A DNA stretch of 64,000 bases from Cohnella abietis (GCF_004295585.1 NZ_AP019400.1:3508001-3572000); one strand, 5' to 3'; counted from the stretch's first letter, positions 1-8,993 are shown. The notes: generated from the letters alone by a model not told the origin. Made by a program: numbers and translations.

Positions 1-66
1 CAGTTTAGGCTCTGCTCCGTGATGCGGTTTTTTTGTTTAAAAATCTAAGTGAGGTAGGGGATAAAC

Positions 67-1686
67 GTGGAAGTTGATCGTCAGGCTGGCCTGGAGCTGA
101 CTCTAAATCAGCTATACGGAGAACGTTACAAAATTATAGCGCAAATCGGTCGGGGAGGAATGGGGCGTGTCTATTTAGCAGAAGACATTCGGCTGGGCGG
201 CAAGGTGCGGGCATTAAAGCTGACGCGCCCATTGCCGGAGGAGCGGCGCTCCTTCCTGCCAGAGGCACAGCTATTAAGCGAGCTGGACCATCCGCATCTT
301 CCAGCGATCGTTGACTATTATCCGCCTAATGAGAATGGAGTAGCTTGTATTGTTATGGATTACATAGCTGGGGATACATTAGCGGAAAGATTGGAGCGCT
401 ATGGCTATAGGCTGCCGTTCTCCCTTGTATTCAGAGTATTAATAGACCTGTGTGAGGTGTTGATTTATTTGCATTCACATACTCCGTCTATTGTATTTAG
501 GGACTTAAAGCCCTCTAATGTATTGCTGGATAAGCATAATAAGGCTATTCTCGTCGACTTTGGCATTGCCCGAAGATATCGGGAAGAGAGTCAAAGCGAC
601 ACGTTACAGCTAGGCACACCTGGCTTTGCGGCACCTGAACAGATACGGGGAGAGCAGTCGGACAATCGAACCGATCTGTATGGTTTAGGTGCGCTTGCTT
701 ATCATCTTTTATCAGGCGGACAATTCGCAATCAGGCATCGTGGCAAATTAAAGCAAGCGCTGCAGGGTGATGTTCCTTCCGAATTTAATGTGCTGCTGGA
801 AAGATTGCTTGCTATTGATCCAGCAGATCGGCCACAAACAGCGGGAGAGCTGCGACAGGCATTGAAACGAATCGAGTTAGACTCTGACGGGCGTTTAAGC
901 TCTTACGAATCAGGAGAGCACTCAGACGACATGATACTAATAACTAACGATAGGGAGAGGGAGAAGGGGGTTACTGTCATTGCAGTAGCATCTGCTTATC
1001 CCGGTGCTGGCGCTACCTTCGCTTCAGTAGCCTTATCCTCTTCATTGGCTCGACTAGGAATCGTTCATGCTTTAGTCGAATGTCCTGGAGGAGAGCCTGA
1101 GCTATTCGCCTTACTGAATGGATCCAGAAATATGCCCAAAGGGGCCGTGTATGCAGAGGCTAACGGTTTGCAAGCTGCCTTCCCAGCTTGGCGGAAGGGG
1201 AAGGCTGTCTATTATCCAGCTAAGCCAGAAGGGTATCGAACGACTCTACCCGACGGAGCTTTCTCGAATTGGCTAAGGAGGCTCGGAGCTCCGATTGTCC
1301 TATTGGATGTCTCAAGCTCCTGGGAGCAAGCTGATCTGAGGGAGTGGGTTGTACGATCCGTAGATCATATTGCCATGGTAGCAGATTGTTATCCTGTTAA
1401 ATGGTCTTCGAGGAGACAGCTGGCTTGTATGGAGCTGCAGAAGCTGGCTAAGGAGCGTTTCGTCAAATGTGTGTGGATTGCCAATAGGGATCAAGCTTTC
1501 CTGGAACGTAAGCAGTGGCTGTCCCTATTTCCTCTTAAACCGGAGGTTTATTTACCCGACCTTGCAAGCGCAGAAATGATTAATACACTCTGGCGTGGAG
1601 AAGGTATGCCAACGGATGCTCAGACGAGTAGAAGTGTAGATTTGGCCTTTCAGAAGTGGATTACTTCGTTTTACGATAGAGGCTAG
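67..1686 (+). CDS. Ser/Thr protein kinase with C-terminal P-loop-like domain
   Basis: A Hanks-type kinase occupies about residues 20-270. Visible motifs are the glycine loop IGRGGMGRVY (27-36), the ATP-anchoring lysine K51 in RALKLT, the catalytic loop FRDLKPSN (D146, N151), the DFG motif at 164-166 and AAPEQ. There is no transmembrane segment and there are no PASTA repeats, so it is probably cytosolic and not a PrkC orthologue. A second domain (about 300-539) begins with a beta-strand and AYPGAGATF, which resembles the nucleotide loop of MinD/CpaE-type ATPases but lacks the usual lysines; it is probably a degenerate or pseudo-ATPase receiver domain. The GTG start has GAGGTAGGGG just upstream. 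It stands alone, 160 bp ahead of a two-component pair. Kinase assignment is firm; the C-terminal role is inferred. Confidence 0.9.
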   Translation: MEVDRQAGLELTLNQLYGERYKIIAQIGRGGMGRVYLAEDIRLGGKVRALKLTRPLPEERRSFLPEAQLLSELDHPHLPAIVDYYPPNENGVACIVMDYIAGDTLAERLERYGYRLPFSLVFRVLIDLCEVLIYLHSHTPSIVFRDLKPSNVLLDKHNKAILVDFGIARRYREESQSDTLQLGTPGFAAPEQIRGEQSDNRTDLYGLGALAYHLLSGGQFAIRHRGKLKQALQGDVPSEFNVLLERLLAIDPADRPQTAGELRQALKRIELDSDGRLSSYESGEHSDDMILITNDREREKGVTVIAVASAYPGAGATFASVALSSSLARLGIVHALVECPGGEPELFALLNGSRNMPKGAVYAEANGLQAAFPAWRKGKAVYYPAKPEGYRTTLPDGAFSNWLRRLGAPIVLLDVSSSWEQADLREWVVRSVDHIAMVADCYPVKWSSRRQLACMELQKLAKERFVKCVWIANRDQAFLERKQWLSLFPLKPEVYLPDLASAEMINTLWRGEGMPTDAQTSRSVDLAFQKWITSFYDRG

Positions 1687-1858
1687 AAAAGGGTAAATTT
1701 CTTACAGCCTACGACTTATTTTTCATGGCTTTGACAGCCGTGTTACAATAGAGAGGGAACAATAATGATTTAATCATTTTTTTATATGTAGCCCTCCTAG
1801 CAGTTGGTTATGGCAGGCTACTGCCTAGGTCGGTTCTTAAATACGTGAGGTGAGCGAT

Positions 1859-2557
1859 ATGAACACAGAGAATATATTGATTATAGAAGATGAAGATGCA
1901 ATCGCAAGAATATTGCAGCTTGAATTACAGCATGAAGGTTATGGCGTAGGAAGAGCCGCAGATGGTCGCAAGGGGCTGGAGATGGCCACTTCAGGAGAGT
2001 GGGATCTTATTCTGCTTGATGTTATGCTACCTGAATTGAACGGAATTGAAGTGCTCAGACGTCTTCGACAGAACGATGCACTAGTTCCAGTTATTTTGCT
2101 GACGGCAAGGGACACGGTGCCAGATAAGGTTAGCGGCTTCGAACACGGAGCTAATGATTACATTACGAAGCCTTTCGCCATGGAAGAATTGCTGGCTAGG
2201 GTTAGGAATCTGCTACGAATATTTAAAGCATCCCGTGAAGGTGAAAGCGAGGACGTCATTCGAATTGGTGACTTGTCTATCGAGCTCTTAACGCGGAAAG
2301 TATACCGTAAGGACCATTCCATTGATCTGACTCCTAGAGAGTTTGAGCTGTTGCTCTATCTCGCACGTCATAAGAACGGCGAAAAGACCCGAGATGAAAT
2401 ATTGTCTGATGTATGGGGTTATGAATATATTGGCGACACGAATGTTGTTGACGTCTATATCCGTTACTTGCGCCAGAAGATGGACAAGGGGTACCGCCAT
2501 AAGCTTCTGCACACAGTACGTGGAGTCGGTTATATGCTGAAGGAGCCAGATGCATGA
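1859..2557 (+). CDS. OmpR-family response regulator
   Basis: A receiver domain (about 5-118) has the acidic pair E10-D11, the phospho-acceptor D54 in LLDVMLPE and the lysine of YITKPF. A winged-helix DNA-binding domain follows (LTPREFELLLYLARH, then VVDVYIRYLRQKMD). I chose ATG 1859 over the in-frame GTG at 1850 because GAGGTGA lies at the right distance (5 nt) only for the ATG. The stop overlaps the start of the histidine kinase downstream by ATGA, which implies translational coupling. The C-terminal domain resembles the ArlR/YkoG branch. The stimulus and targets cannot be read from the sequence. Confidence 0.93.
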   Translation: MNTENILIIEDEDAIARILQLELQHEGYGVGRAADGRKGLEMATSGEWDLILLDVMLPELNGIEVLRRLRQNDALVPVILLTARDTVPDKVSGFEHGANDYITKPFAMEELLARVRNLLRIFKASREGESEDVIRIGDLSIELLTRKVYRKDHSIDLTPREFELLLYLARHKNGEKTRDEILSDVWGYEYIGDTNVVDVYIRYLRQKMDKGYRHKLLHTVRGVGYMLKEPDA

Positions 2558-3909
2558 CCCTGAGATCTAGATTTACTTTATTTACCGTTTTTTGGCTCAT
2601 ATTTATTTTGATCCTCTACAACATTTTCGTCTATTTCTTTGTCATTCGCGTAACTACACGTGGTGAGCTTCAACTCCTATCCAATAAGACGGATATGGTC
2701 ATCGAAAATTTGCGAAAGCAAGGGATGAGGGGATTAGAGGATCCAAAGCTCTTAAGGGATTTATACAACTACAACGAAATGATGAGAATAGTGACAAGTG
2801 ATGTTCGCATCGTCAACCAGATTGGATCAGATGAGGAGCTTCTTGCTATTCCACCACAAATACAAAATTTCTTCCTATCCGAGACAAGGCAAATTAATGG
2901 TCAACGGGTATTGTATTTATCTGTGCCTTTTTTTGAGCAGGGGAATCTAATTGGAACAGTGGAAGCCACTCGTCGGTTGACTGTGTTGGATAGCTATTTG
3001 CAAATATTAGTCGGAGCCTTAAGTGTAACGAGCATCGGGGCTATTGTGTTCGCGATTTTCGGAACGTATTGGTTTACCTCTCGTCTTACAGGACCGATTG
3101 GTCAGATGGTACAGACGATGAGGGAAATCGATCGTAGCGGTAAGCTTTACAGGGTGAAGCTCAACGGCCGAGAGGAATCGGTCGAGCTTCAGCAGATGGT
3201 CAGGGCATTTAATCAGATGATTGATCGGCTAGATCGCACAATTGAGCATCAGAAGCATTTCGTCGCTGATGCTTCACATGAACTAAAGACGCCACTAACG
3301 GTTATTTCTAGCTATGCGGATATGCTGAAGCGTTGGGGAAGAGACAATCCTGAAATTCGTGATGAAGCCATCGAAGCAATTTCTAAAGAAACCGAGCGAT
3401 TGCAAAACCTGATACGCTCTATGCTTACGCTAGCGGAAGCGGAGCAAGACGAATGGTTGGATGTTTCCCGATTCGATGTTGCAAGCGTCGTTAGGGAGCT
3501 ATCTGAGGTGCTTGGGAAAACCTTCAGACGACAAATTCGGGTACATTTTGACGGTCACGCAGTTCAAATGAAAGGCGACAAGGAAAAGATTCGTCAATTG
3601 CTGCTTATACTAATTGATAATGCGATTAAATACAGCAAGGAGCCGATTGATGTTCGTATTCGGCTTTCCAAGGGTGGCGTTAAGCTGGAAGTAACCGATT
3701 ATGGCATTGGGGTTCCTGAAAGTGAAATCCCCTATATGTTCGAGCGCTTTTATCGGGTCGATGAAGCTCGTCACCGTTCAACAGGGGGAAGTGGTCTTGG
3801 GCTTTCCATTGCTAAGAAAATCGTTGATATTCATGAAGGAAACGTAGAGGTATTTAGCAAGCCGGGGATTGGTACGACGATATCGATTCAATTGCCTCGC
3901 AAGCTTTAA
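2554..3909 (+). CDS. Sensor histidine kinase, partner of the preceding regulator
   Basis: The protein has TM1 at about residues 9-31, an extracytoplasmic sensor of about 115 residues, TM2 at about 150-173, a HAMP linker, and a HisKA domain with the phosphorylated histidine H242 in ASHELKTP. An HATPase_c domain follows with N, G1 (DYGIGVPE), F and G2 (GGSGLGLSI) boxes. It is a complete membrane kinase of the ArlS/YkoH type and autophosphorylates before passing phosphate to the regulator encoded just upstream. It starts within the stop of that gene and is followed by a strong bidirectional terminator. The sensed signal is unknown. Confidence 0.93.
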   Translation: MTLRSRFTLFTVFWLIFILILYNIFVYFFVIRVTTRGELQLLSNKTDMVIENLRKQGMRGLEDPKLLRDLYNYNEMMRIVTSDVRIVNQIGSDEELLAIPPQIQNFFLSETRQINGQRVLYLSVPFFEQGNLIGTVEATRRLTVLDSYLQILVGALSVTSIGAIVFAIFGTYWFTSRLTGPIGQMVQTMREIDRSGKLYRVKLNGREESVELQQMVRAFNQMIDRLDRTIEHQKHFVADASHELKTPLTVISSYADMLKRWGRDNPEIRDEAIEAISKETERLQNLIRSMLTLAEAEQDEWLDVSRFDVASVVRELSEVLGKTFRRQIRVHFDGHAVQMKGDKEKIRQLLLILIDNAIKYSKEPIDVRIRLSKGGVKLEVTDYGIGVPESEIPYMFERFYRVDEARHRSTGGSGLGLSIAKKIVDIHEGNVEVFSKPGIGTTISIQLPRKL

Positions 3910-3918
3910 TACAATATA

Positions 3919-3959
3919 AAAAACGGCAATTCGGAATTTCCCGAATTTGCCGTTTTTTT
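3919..3959. terminator. Bidirectional rho-independent terminator
   Basis: An inverted repeat of about 13 bp (AACGGCAA-TTCGG paired with CCGAA-TTTGCCGTT) is flanked by A-runs on the left and seven T on the right. It therefore works for both the histidine kinase (+) and the convergent NlpC/P60 gene (-). Confidence 0.88.
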
Positions 3960-4006
3960 GTTGCAACTTTGAATGTGTTCAGAGCGTTTATAGTAATAAG
4001 AAAAGG

Positions 4007-4501
4007 CTACAGAACGCGACGAGCTGTAACATAATTAGATTTCCAATAAGATGTGTTAATGGATGAGTAAGTGACACCAGGAGAGCCGTAGGTATGCAGC
4101 ATTTTGTTGTCACCTACATAAACTCCAACATGACCGATTTTGTTACCGGTACGAGCGACTTTAAAGAAGACGAGATCACCCTTTTTTAGATTAGCCTTTG
4201 CTACTTTGGTTCCTTTGGTTGCTTGCGTGCTCGATACACGCGGCAATTTCACGCCATATTTGCCAAATATATATTGCGTAAAGCTGGAGCAGTCAAATGC
4301 AGAGGTGGAGCCAGAAGGAGCACCGAATCTGTATTTCACACCTATGTATTTTTTGCCTAGTGAAATGATATTATCTGCTTTGCTAGTGCTAGTTGCGGCA
4401 GAAGCCTGCTTGGTATGACCCATAGTTATTCCCGTAAATCCAATAACAGCGCATAGGCTGACTCCGACTACTTTTCGTACAAGTGTGTTTTTGAAGCTCA
4501 T
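4007..4501 (-). CDS. Secreted NlpC/P60 cell-wall endopeptidase
   Basis: This 164-residue protein has an N-terminal signal peptide (basic MSFKNTLVRK, hydrophobic core, probable cleavage after ASA at residues 33-35) followed by a single NlpC/P60 domain. The catalytic triad is visible as C71 in FDCSSF, H124 in KIGHVGVY and H136 in MLHTYG. Such enzymes cut D-gamma-glutamyl-diaminopimelate bonds in peptidoglycan peptides. No SH3b or LysM cell-wall-binding domain is present, so it is a minimal, freely secreted form. The start is supported by GGAGGG 4-5 nt upstream of the ATG on the minus strand. Confidence 0.92.
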   Translation of the reverse strand: MSFKNTLVRKVVGVSLCAVIGFTGITMGHTKQASAATSTSKADNIISLGKKYIGVKYRFGAPSGSTSAFDCSSFTQYIFGKYGVKLPRVSSTQATKGTKVAKANLKKGDLVFFKVARTGNKIGHVGVYVGDNKMLHTYGSPGVTYSSINTSYWKSNYVTARRVL

Positions 4502-4697
4502 GTTGTTTTACCCTCCATCTTACTTCTTTCTTTTGCCATGCCACATAGTATATCAAACTTAAACATTCCTAATGTTTACCAAGGAGAGTGAGAGGACTGG
4601 TAGATTACGTTTTTTTGCGCTTTCTTAGAAAAACATGAGAAATCTCTCATGATCTACCTGTTTCCTTTTCCTAAGCCTTTATTCGCCATAAACAGAC

Positions 4698-4734
4698 TTG
4701 CCCCATGCCCTTTACTTCCTATAATATAGGAAGT
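4698..4734 (+). promoter_or_regulatory. Candidate sigma-A promoter with overlapping inverted repeat
   Basis: TTGCCC (4698-4703) and TATAAT (4720-4725) are separated by 16 nt. The -10 box sits inside a perfect inverted repeat at 4714-4734 (ACTTCCTAT-AAT-ATAGGAAGT), a typical repressor operator layout. It would drive the acetyltransferase pair. The rest of the 296-bp gap to the divergent NlpC gene holds only a small palindrome (ATGAGA-AATC-TCTCAT, 4635-4650). Confidence 0.5.
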
Positions 4735-4797
4735 GAGTCTGGGGTATTTAGTCATGCTTGCAGCTGAGAGCATTTGTTTATTACTGGAGGTGAAATT

Positions 4798-5484
4798 GTG
4801 CATAAGCAGTTAAAAGTGTCGGACGGACATCGAATGCTGCCTCTGACAATAAGAAACTATGATAGGAGGGATTTCGCGAAATTAATTGCTTTGCAGGGGC
4901 TGTGCTTTCCTCCGCCATTTCCTTCTGAGCTCTGGTGGAACGAAGCGCAATTAGCTGAGCATACAGCAAGATTTCCCGATGGGGCGCTCTGCGCCGAGGT
5001 TGAGGGAGTAATCGTTGGTTCTATGACAGCTCTAAGAACCTCTGTCCAGGATGGAGAAAATCATACTTGGGCATCAGTCACCGATAACGGATATATACGC
5101 AATCATGAGCCTCATGGAGAGACTTTATATGTAGTAGATATTTGCATAGCACCAGAGTACCGTAAGCTTGGGATTGGTAAATGGCTAATGCAATCCATGT
5201 ATGAGACTGTAGTTCATTTGAACTGCTCGAGATTACTTGGAGGAGGTCGTATGCCTGGCTATTATGAATTTGCTGGGACATTAACCCCACACGAATATGT
5301 ACATCTTGTTTCAATTGGACAAAAATATGACCCTGTCCTCACTTTTCTGTTAAAATGTGGTAGGTTACCAATTGGTATAGCGACCAATTATATAGTGGAT
5401 GAGCAATCCAATCATTATGCGGCATTAATGGAGTGGCGAAACCCTTTCATGAAGGAGAGAATGGAATGGAATACATCCGTGTAA
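4798..5484 (+). CDS. GNAT-family N-acetyltransferase
   Basis: The central segment ICIAPEYRKLGIGKWLM has the acetyl-CoA pyrophosphate loop R/Q-x-x-G-x-G/A expected of GNAT motif A, preceded by a beta-strand ETLYVVDI. The substrate cannot be told. The GTG at 4798 has a near-perfect GGAGGTGA 5 nt upstream and is preferred to the in-frame TTG at 4774, which would contain the ribosome site. The 3' end overlaps the next acetyltransferase gene by 19 nt, so the two are probably co-translated. The protein has an unusual segment after motif A (GGGRMPGYYEFAGTL) seen in larger GNATs acting on complex small molecules. Confidence 0.8.
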   Translation: MHKQLKVSDGHRMLPLTIRNYDRRDFAKLIALQGLCFPPPFPSELWWNEAQLAEHTARFPDGALCAEVEGVIVGSMTALRTSVQDGENHTWASVTDNGYIRNHEPHGETLYVVDICIAPEYRKLGIGKWLMQSMYETVVHLNCSRLLGGGRMPGYYEFAGTLTPHEYVHLVSIGQKYDPVLTFLLKCGRLPIGIATNYIVDEQSNHYAALMEWRNPFMKERMEWNTSV

Positions 5485-6137
5485 AATCAATTGAGGATCC
5501 TTATTTTGCAGCTATGCATAAACTAATGAGCAGTATCTTTCCGCCAGAGGAAGTGCTGGAGTTTGGCTTGTGGAAGGAGCCAATCGAGGATCCTGACATT
5601 CACGTATATGTGGCCATACATAATGGGAATGTCGTAGGTGCAACCGAGTATCGCTATTACCCGAAGCTACGCGTTGCTATGACTGATTTCACAATTATTG
5701 GATCTATGGGACTCGGGATCGGTCGATTCCTCTATGTTCAGCGTAAGCTAGATTTGCAGAGGCTTCAGAAGGAAAGTGGTACGGAGTCGATAGGAATGTT
5801 TGCCGAAATATATAGGCCTCATGCAGTCTCATCTTTCAAATTCGGCAATGTACTTCCTATGCATCCGGCTGTAAGAAGAGAGGTGCTTTCGCATCTTGGC
5901 TATCAGAAGCTCGATTTCACTTATGTGCATCCTTCATGGGATAACGAAGGAAAAGCGGTAACAGAGCTCGATTTAGGTTTTTTCCCTACGGATGAAAATT
6001 TGCCTTCGCTTCCTTCTGGTTTAGTTGCACAATTCCTGCGGGAATATTATGCTGCACTTCCTAACAAGCCTAAGGAATGGCAGGAAATGATTGACCATAT
6101 AGAGAGACAATCCGAAATTTTATTGTTGCCATTGTAA
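5466..6137 (+). CDS. GNAT-like acetyltransferase, second of an overlapping pair
   Basis: A 223-residue protein with a weak GNAT signature: beta-strands HVYVAIHNGNVVGATEYRY followed by MTDFTIIGSMGLGIGRFLY, where the usual R-x-x-G-x-G loop is replaced by GSMGLGIGR. The loop is therefore degenerate and catalysis is not assured. The ATG at 5466 is preceded by AAGGAGAG at 6 nt and lies inside the end of the upstream acetyltransferase gene, which suggests the two proteins act together. No substrate is evident. Confidence 0.65.
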   Translation: MEYIRVKSIEDPYFAAMHKLMSSIFPPEEVLEFGLWKEPIEDPDIHVYVAIHNGNVVGATEYRYYPKLRVAMTDFTIIGSMGLGIGRFLYVQRKLDLQRLQKESGTESIGMFAEIYRPHAVSSFKFGNVLPMHPAVRREVLSHLGYQKLDFTYVHPSWDNEGKAVTELDLGFFPTDENLPSLPSGLVAQFLREYYAALPNKPKEWQEMIDHIERQSEILLLPL

Positions 6138-6293
6138 ATGACGTAAAGTCATAATAGATAAGATTGTTTATATAGCAGGCAATCGGTACCCGACGCAATC
6201 CTTGTCGAGGTACTGTTTGCGTGGGGAACAAGTATGCAGTGTTCGGCGTTGTTAGGCTATCTAGAAATATTCTGCTAAGTAAGGAGTTTAACA

Positions 6294-7067
6294 ATGCGTA
6301 TCACTTTCCTTGGTAATGGTGACTCGATGGGGACGCCTAGAGTCTACTGCAATTGCTCAGTATGTGAAGAAGCCCGTACTTCAGGGGGCAACATACGTTT
6401 ACGGTCATCCTTATGGTTAGAGGAAGAGGGGCAACCTCCCCTATTGTTAGACTGTGGTCCAGATTGGCGGGCTCAGATGGAGCTGTTAGGCATCCGCCAG
6501 TGCCAATTAGGGTTGATGACACATGCACATTTTGATCATATTGGTGGTTTAACTGAATGGGCAGACGCTTGCAGATGGCGATTAGAAACCGCGGACATTC
6601 ATGCTCCTCGGGACGTTCTAAATGATATACGTGCTAGGTTTCCTTGGATTGAGCGACAGCTGACGATGATTCCAAATGATGACGGCATGAGCTATGGAAG
6701 CTGGCGGATAACCCCATGGAAGGTTAATCACGGTAAAAACGGCTTTTCCTACGCTTATCTATTTGAGAATGAGGTTACCGGTGTGAAGTGGGCTTATTGC
6801 TCAGACTCCATTAGTTTAACGGATGGCCAAAAAGCACCTTTAGCCGGATTAGCGCTAATGGTGCTTGGCACGAGCTATGTTGAGGAGCAGTATCCGATGG
6901 ATACGCGATCTGTATATGATATGAAAGAGGGGCTGCAGCTTGCGGACGAGGTTAAACCAAACTCCGTCATCTTCACCCATCTGTCACACGATGTTGATGT
7001 CAATACAGATTACAGCCTGCCAGCTCATGTGAAGCTTGCGTCCACAGGGATGCAAGTCCATATTTAG
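6294..7067 (+). CDS. PhnP-like metallo-beta-lactamase-fold hydrolase
   Basis: The protein carries the metal-binding motif HAHFDH (H77, H79, D81, H82) and later histidines in VNHGKNG and FTHLSHD. Near the N-terminus, CNCSVC (C19, C21, C24) matches the structural zinc site of PhnP, the phosphoribosyl cyclic phosphodiesterase. No other phosphonate-degradation gene is adjacent, so a general cyclic-phosphate phosphodiesterase role is more likely than C-P lyase work. RBS AAGGAG lies upstream of the ATG. Its stop overlaps the stop of the convergent thiN by 4 nt. Confidence 0.82.
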   Translation: MRITFLGNGDSMGTPRVYCNCSVCEEARTSGGNIRLRSSLWLEEEGQPPLLLDCGPDWRAQMELLGIRQCQLGLMTHAHFDHIGGLTEWADACRWRLETADIHAPRDVLNDIRARFPWIERQLTMIPNDDGMSYGSWRITPWKVNHGKNGFSYAYLFENEVTGVKWAYCSDSISLTDGQKAPLAGLALMVLGTSYVEEQYPMDTRSVYDMKEGLQLADEVKPNSVIFTHLSHDVDVNTDYSLPAHVKLASTGMQVHI

Positions 7068-7717
7068 TCACTGCTACGAATGACCAGCAGCAAGCCTGTT
7101 GAGATTGTAATTGTTCCGGTAGGCTCTTCAAGAACGTTACTTATGCCAAGGGACCAGCCGAGCTTCAATGTAGCGTTATGTAAAGGATAGCGAAAACCTT
7201 CTAACGTAATTCCAGTCACTTCGGGAGAGAGTGGTAACAATGAAGTGTAAGGATAACGAGGATTTGCTTCTAACCGATGGTATTCCGTGCAAAGACTGAT
7301 CTCGTTATTGGCATCTATTATTGTAAGATTAGCCTTGTGCTCAAGGGCATGTCTAAGTAAATGAACATTGCCTAGGCTATGGTCGAAGCGTGTCCCAAGA
7401 GCTCCCACTAGAATAATGTCTTTAAAGCCTCTCTTTACGGCTTCTCGAAGCGCAAGCTCTGTATCAGTCCAATCTTTATGTATGGGATCACAGCTTAATA
7501 GCTCTTCGGCGACATTGGATATACGCTGCATTTGATCTGGAGTAACAGAATCAAAGTCACCGAGCGCGAGCTGAGGTACATAACCATTTTCGATAATAAA
7601 TTCAGCCCCTCTATCTGCACCGATGAGGTAATCATCCGGAGAAAGCTGATCTAATGCCCATTCTCCCAAAGTTCCACCTGAGAAAATAATCGCGCGTTTG
7701 TAATGCTGGTTAGACAT
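7064..7717 (-). CDS. thiN: Thiamine pyrophosphokinase
   Basis: ThiN transfers pyrophosphate from ATP to thiamine, giving TPP, the cofactor of the PDH E1 and 2-oxoacid oxidoreductase encoded in this window. Diagnostic segments are the N-terminal GADRGAEFI, the acidic substrate loop LGDFDSV and DKDWTDTE-like KDWTDTELALREAV, then GALGTRFDHSLGN. The length (217 aa) is normal. AGGAGG sits 8 nt upstream of the ATG. No TPP riboswitch was seen upstream. Confidence 0.93.
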   Translation of the reverse strand: MSNQHYKRAIIFSGGTLGEWALDQLSPDDYLIGADRGAEFIIENGYVPQLALGDFDSVTPDQMQRISNVAEELLSCDPIHKDWTDTELALREAVKRGFKDIILVGALGTRFDHSLGNVHLLRHALEHKANLTIIDANNEISLCTEYHRLEANPRYPYTSLLPLSPEVTGITLEGFRYPLHNATLKLGWSLGISNVLEEPTGTITISTGLLLVIRSSD

Positions 7718-7769
7718 AGGTGAAACCTCCTAGTTGATCTAATTATCGATTATACCGGGAAAAAGACCG

Positions 7770-7799
7770 TTGCGGAACTATTAGGCTTGCCGATACAAT
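7770..7799 (+). promoter_or_regulatory. Candidate sigma-A promoter
   Basis: TTGCGG (7770-7775) and TACAAT (7794-7799) are 18 nt apart, about 75 bp before the TRIC-type gene, in the divergent gap with thiN. Confidence 0.45.
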
Positions 7800-7875
7800 G
7801 AGTAAAGACTTATGAAATACGACAAATTATGCAGTTGTACAGGGTTTGAACCATTGCCGTGAAGGAGAGCTTAAG

Positions 7876-8517
7876 TTGGAGTGGGAATTTCATGTCTTTA
7901 GTATTATCGGTACGATTGCTTTTGCGGTCAGTGGAGCAATAGTAGCCATGGAAGAGGAATACGATATTTTGGGCGTATTCGTATTGGGGCTTGTTACCGC
8001 TTTTGGAGGCGGGGTTATTCGTAATTTGCTTATTGGAGTTCCCGTTACAACATTATGGAGCCAAGGTTTATTTCTCAAAACAGCTGTAATTGCCATTCTT
8101 ATCGTATTCCTATTGCCGATCAAGTGGATTCATCATTGGAAAAGGAGCGAGGCGTTCTTCGATGCCATTGGACTTGCTGCCTTCGCTATTCAAGGGGCAT
8201 CCTATGCCATTAAAGCTCAGCTTCCTTTAAGCGCAGTCATGGTTGCGGCCATGCTGACGGGAATCGGAGGCGGGATGATCAGAGACATTATGGCTGGACG
8301 AAAGCCGCTTGTGCTCCGAGATGAAATCTATGCGATGTGGGCTATCGGTGCAGGTCTCGCTATAGGGATTGGGAATCTTCAGAAGCCGTGGGAGCTCTTC
8401 TCACTATTCTTGTTGGTCGTATTGTTTAGAATGTTATCCGTATATTATAAATGGAAGCTTCCCCGTCGCACGCTACGAGCTGCGGCTGAGCGGAATAATG
8501 CAGGAGGTCAGTCATGA
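7876..8517 (+). CDS. TRIC/UPF0126 family membrane protein
   Basis: About seven hydrophobic segments form two homologous halves, each with a glycine-rich motif: AFGGGVIRNLLIG in the first and GIGGGMIRDIMAG in the second. This internal duplication is the hallmark of the trimeric intracellular cation channel fold (YicG/YadS, UPF0126), which in bacteria has been linked to cation or glycine passage. The TTG at 7876 follows AAGGAGAG at 6 nt and is preferred to the upstream TTG at 7846. The stop overlaps the next start (ATGA). Confidence 0.85.
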   Translation: MEWEFHVFSIIGTIAFAVSGAIVAMEEEYDILGVFVLGLVTAFGGGVIRNLLIGVPVTTLWSQGLFLKTAVIAILIVFLLPIKWIHHWKRSEAFFDAIGLAAFAIQGASYAIKAQLPLSAVMVAAMLTGIGGGMIRDIMAGRKPLVLRDEIYAMWAIGAGLAIGIGNLQKPWELFSLFLLVVLFRMLSVYYKWKLPRRTLRAAAERNNAGGQS

Positions 8518-8993
8518 GTTATTCTGTTCTATTCGTTTGTTTAGGTAATATTTGCCGTTCGCCGATGGCTGAGGCGGTATTCCGTAATTTAATTAAACAA
8601 GAAGGCTTAGATAAAGTCATCACGGTAGACTCAGCGGGCACAGGAGACTGGCATATCGGTCATCCGCCGCATGAGGGCACTCGGGATTTGCTTAATCGAT
8701 ACGGAATTTCATATGAGGGTATGAAGGCAAGACAGTTTCTGAAGGATGATGGCAGCAGCTTCGATCTTATCGTTGCCATGGACACGAAAAATGAGCGGGA
8801 TATTCGGGAGAAGCTTGGCGTTTCTTCTCATGCGGAAGTCATTAAGTTCTTATCGTTATTACCAGAGAAGGGAATTGAGGATGTTCCCGATCCATACTAC
8901 ACCGGTAATTTCGATGAGGTGTACGAGCTGGTTTTGAACGGTAGCATCAAATTGCTGGAGCGGATAAAGAAGGAGCTCGGGGATGTCAGATAG
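8514..8993 (+). CDS. Low-molecular-weight protein-tyrosine phosphatase
   Basis: The P-loop CLGNICRS near the N-terminus has the nucleophile C9 and phosphate-binding R15. The general-acid loop is DVPDPYYTG near residue 120. The length of 159 residues is standard. In Firmicutes, homologues such as YfkJ and YwlE dephosphorylate phosphotyrosine or phosphoarginine; the residue after the Cys is Leu-Gly-Asn, typical of the tyrosine-directed group, but substrate choice is not certain. It overlaps both neighbours and is translationally coupled to them. Confidence 0.93.
   Translation: MSYSVLFVCLGNICRSPMAEAVFRNLIKQEGLDKVITVDSAGTGDWHIGHPPHEGTRDLLNRYGISYEGMKARQFLKDDGSSFDLIVAMDTKNERDIREKLGVSSHAEVIKFLSLLPEKGIEDVPDPYYTGNFDEVYELVLNGSIKLLERIKKELGDVR

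Noticed and set aside
1731..1749. TTGACA and TACAAT before the first response regulator as a promoter
   Set aside because: The two boxes are only 7 nt apart, too close for a sigma-A promoter, and no better partner for either was found.
4502..4797. Cyclic-di-AMP riboswitch before the NlpC/P60 gene
   Set aside because: The expected conserved blocks of that riboswitch class are absent on the minus strand of this gap.
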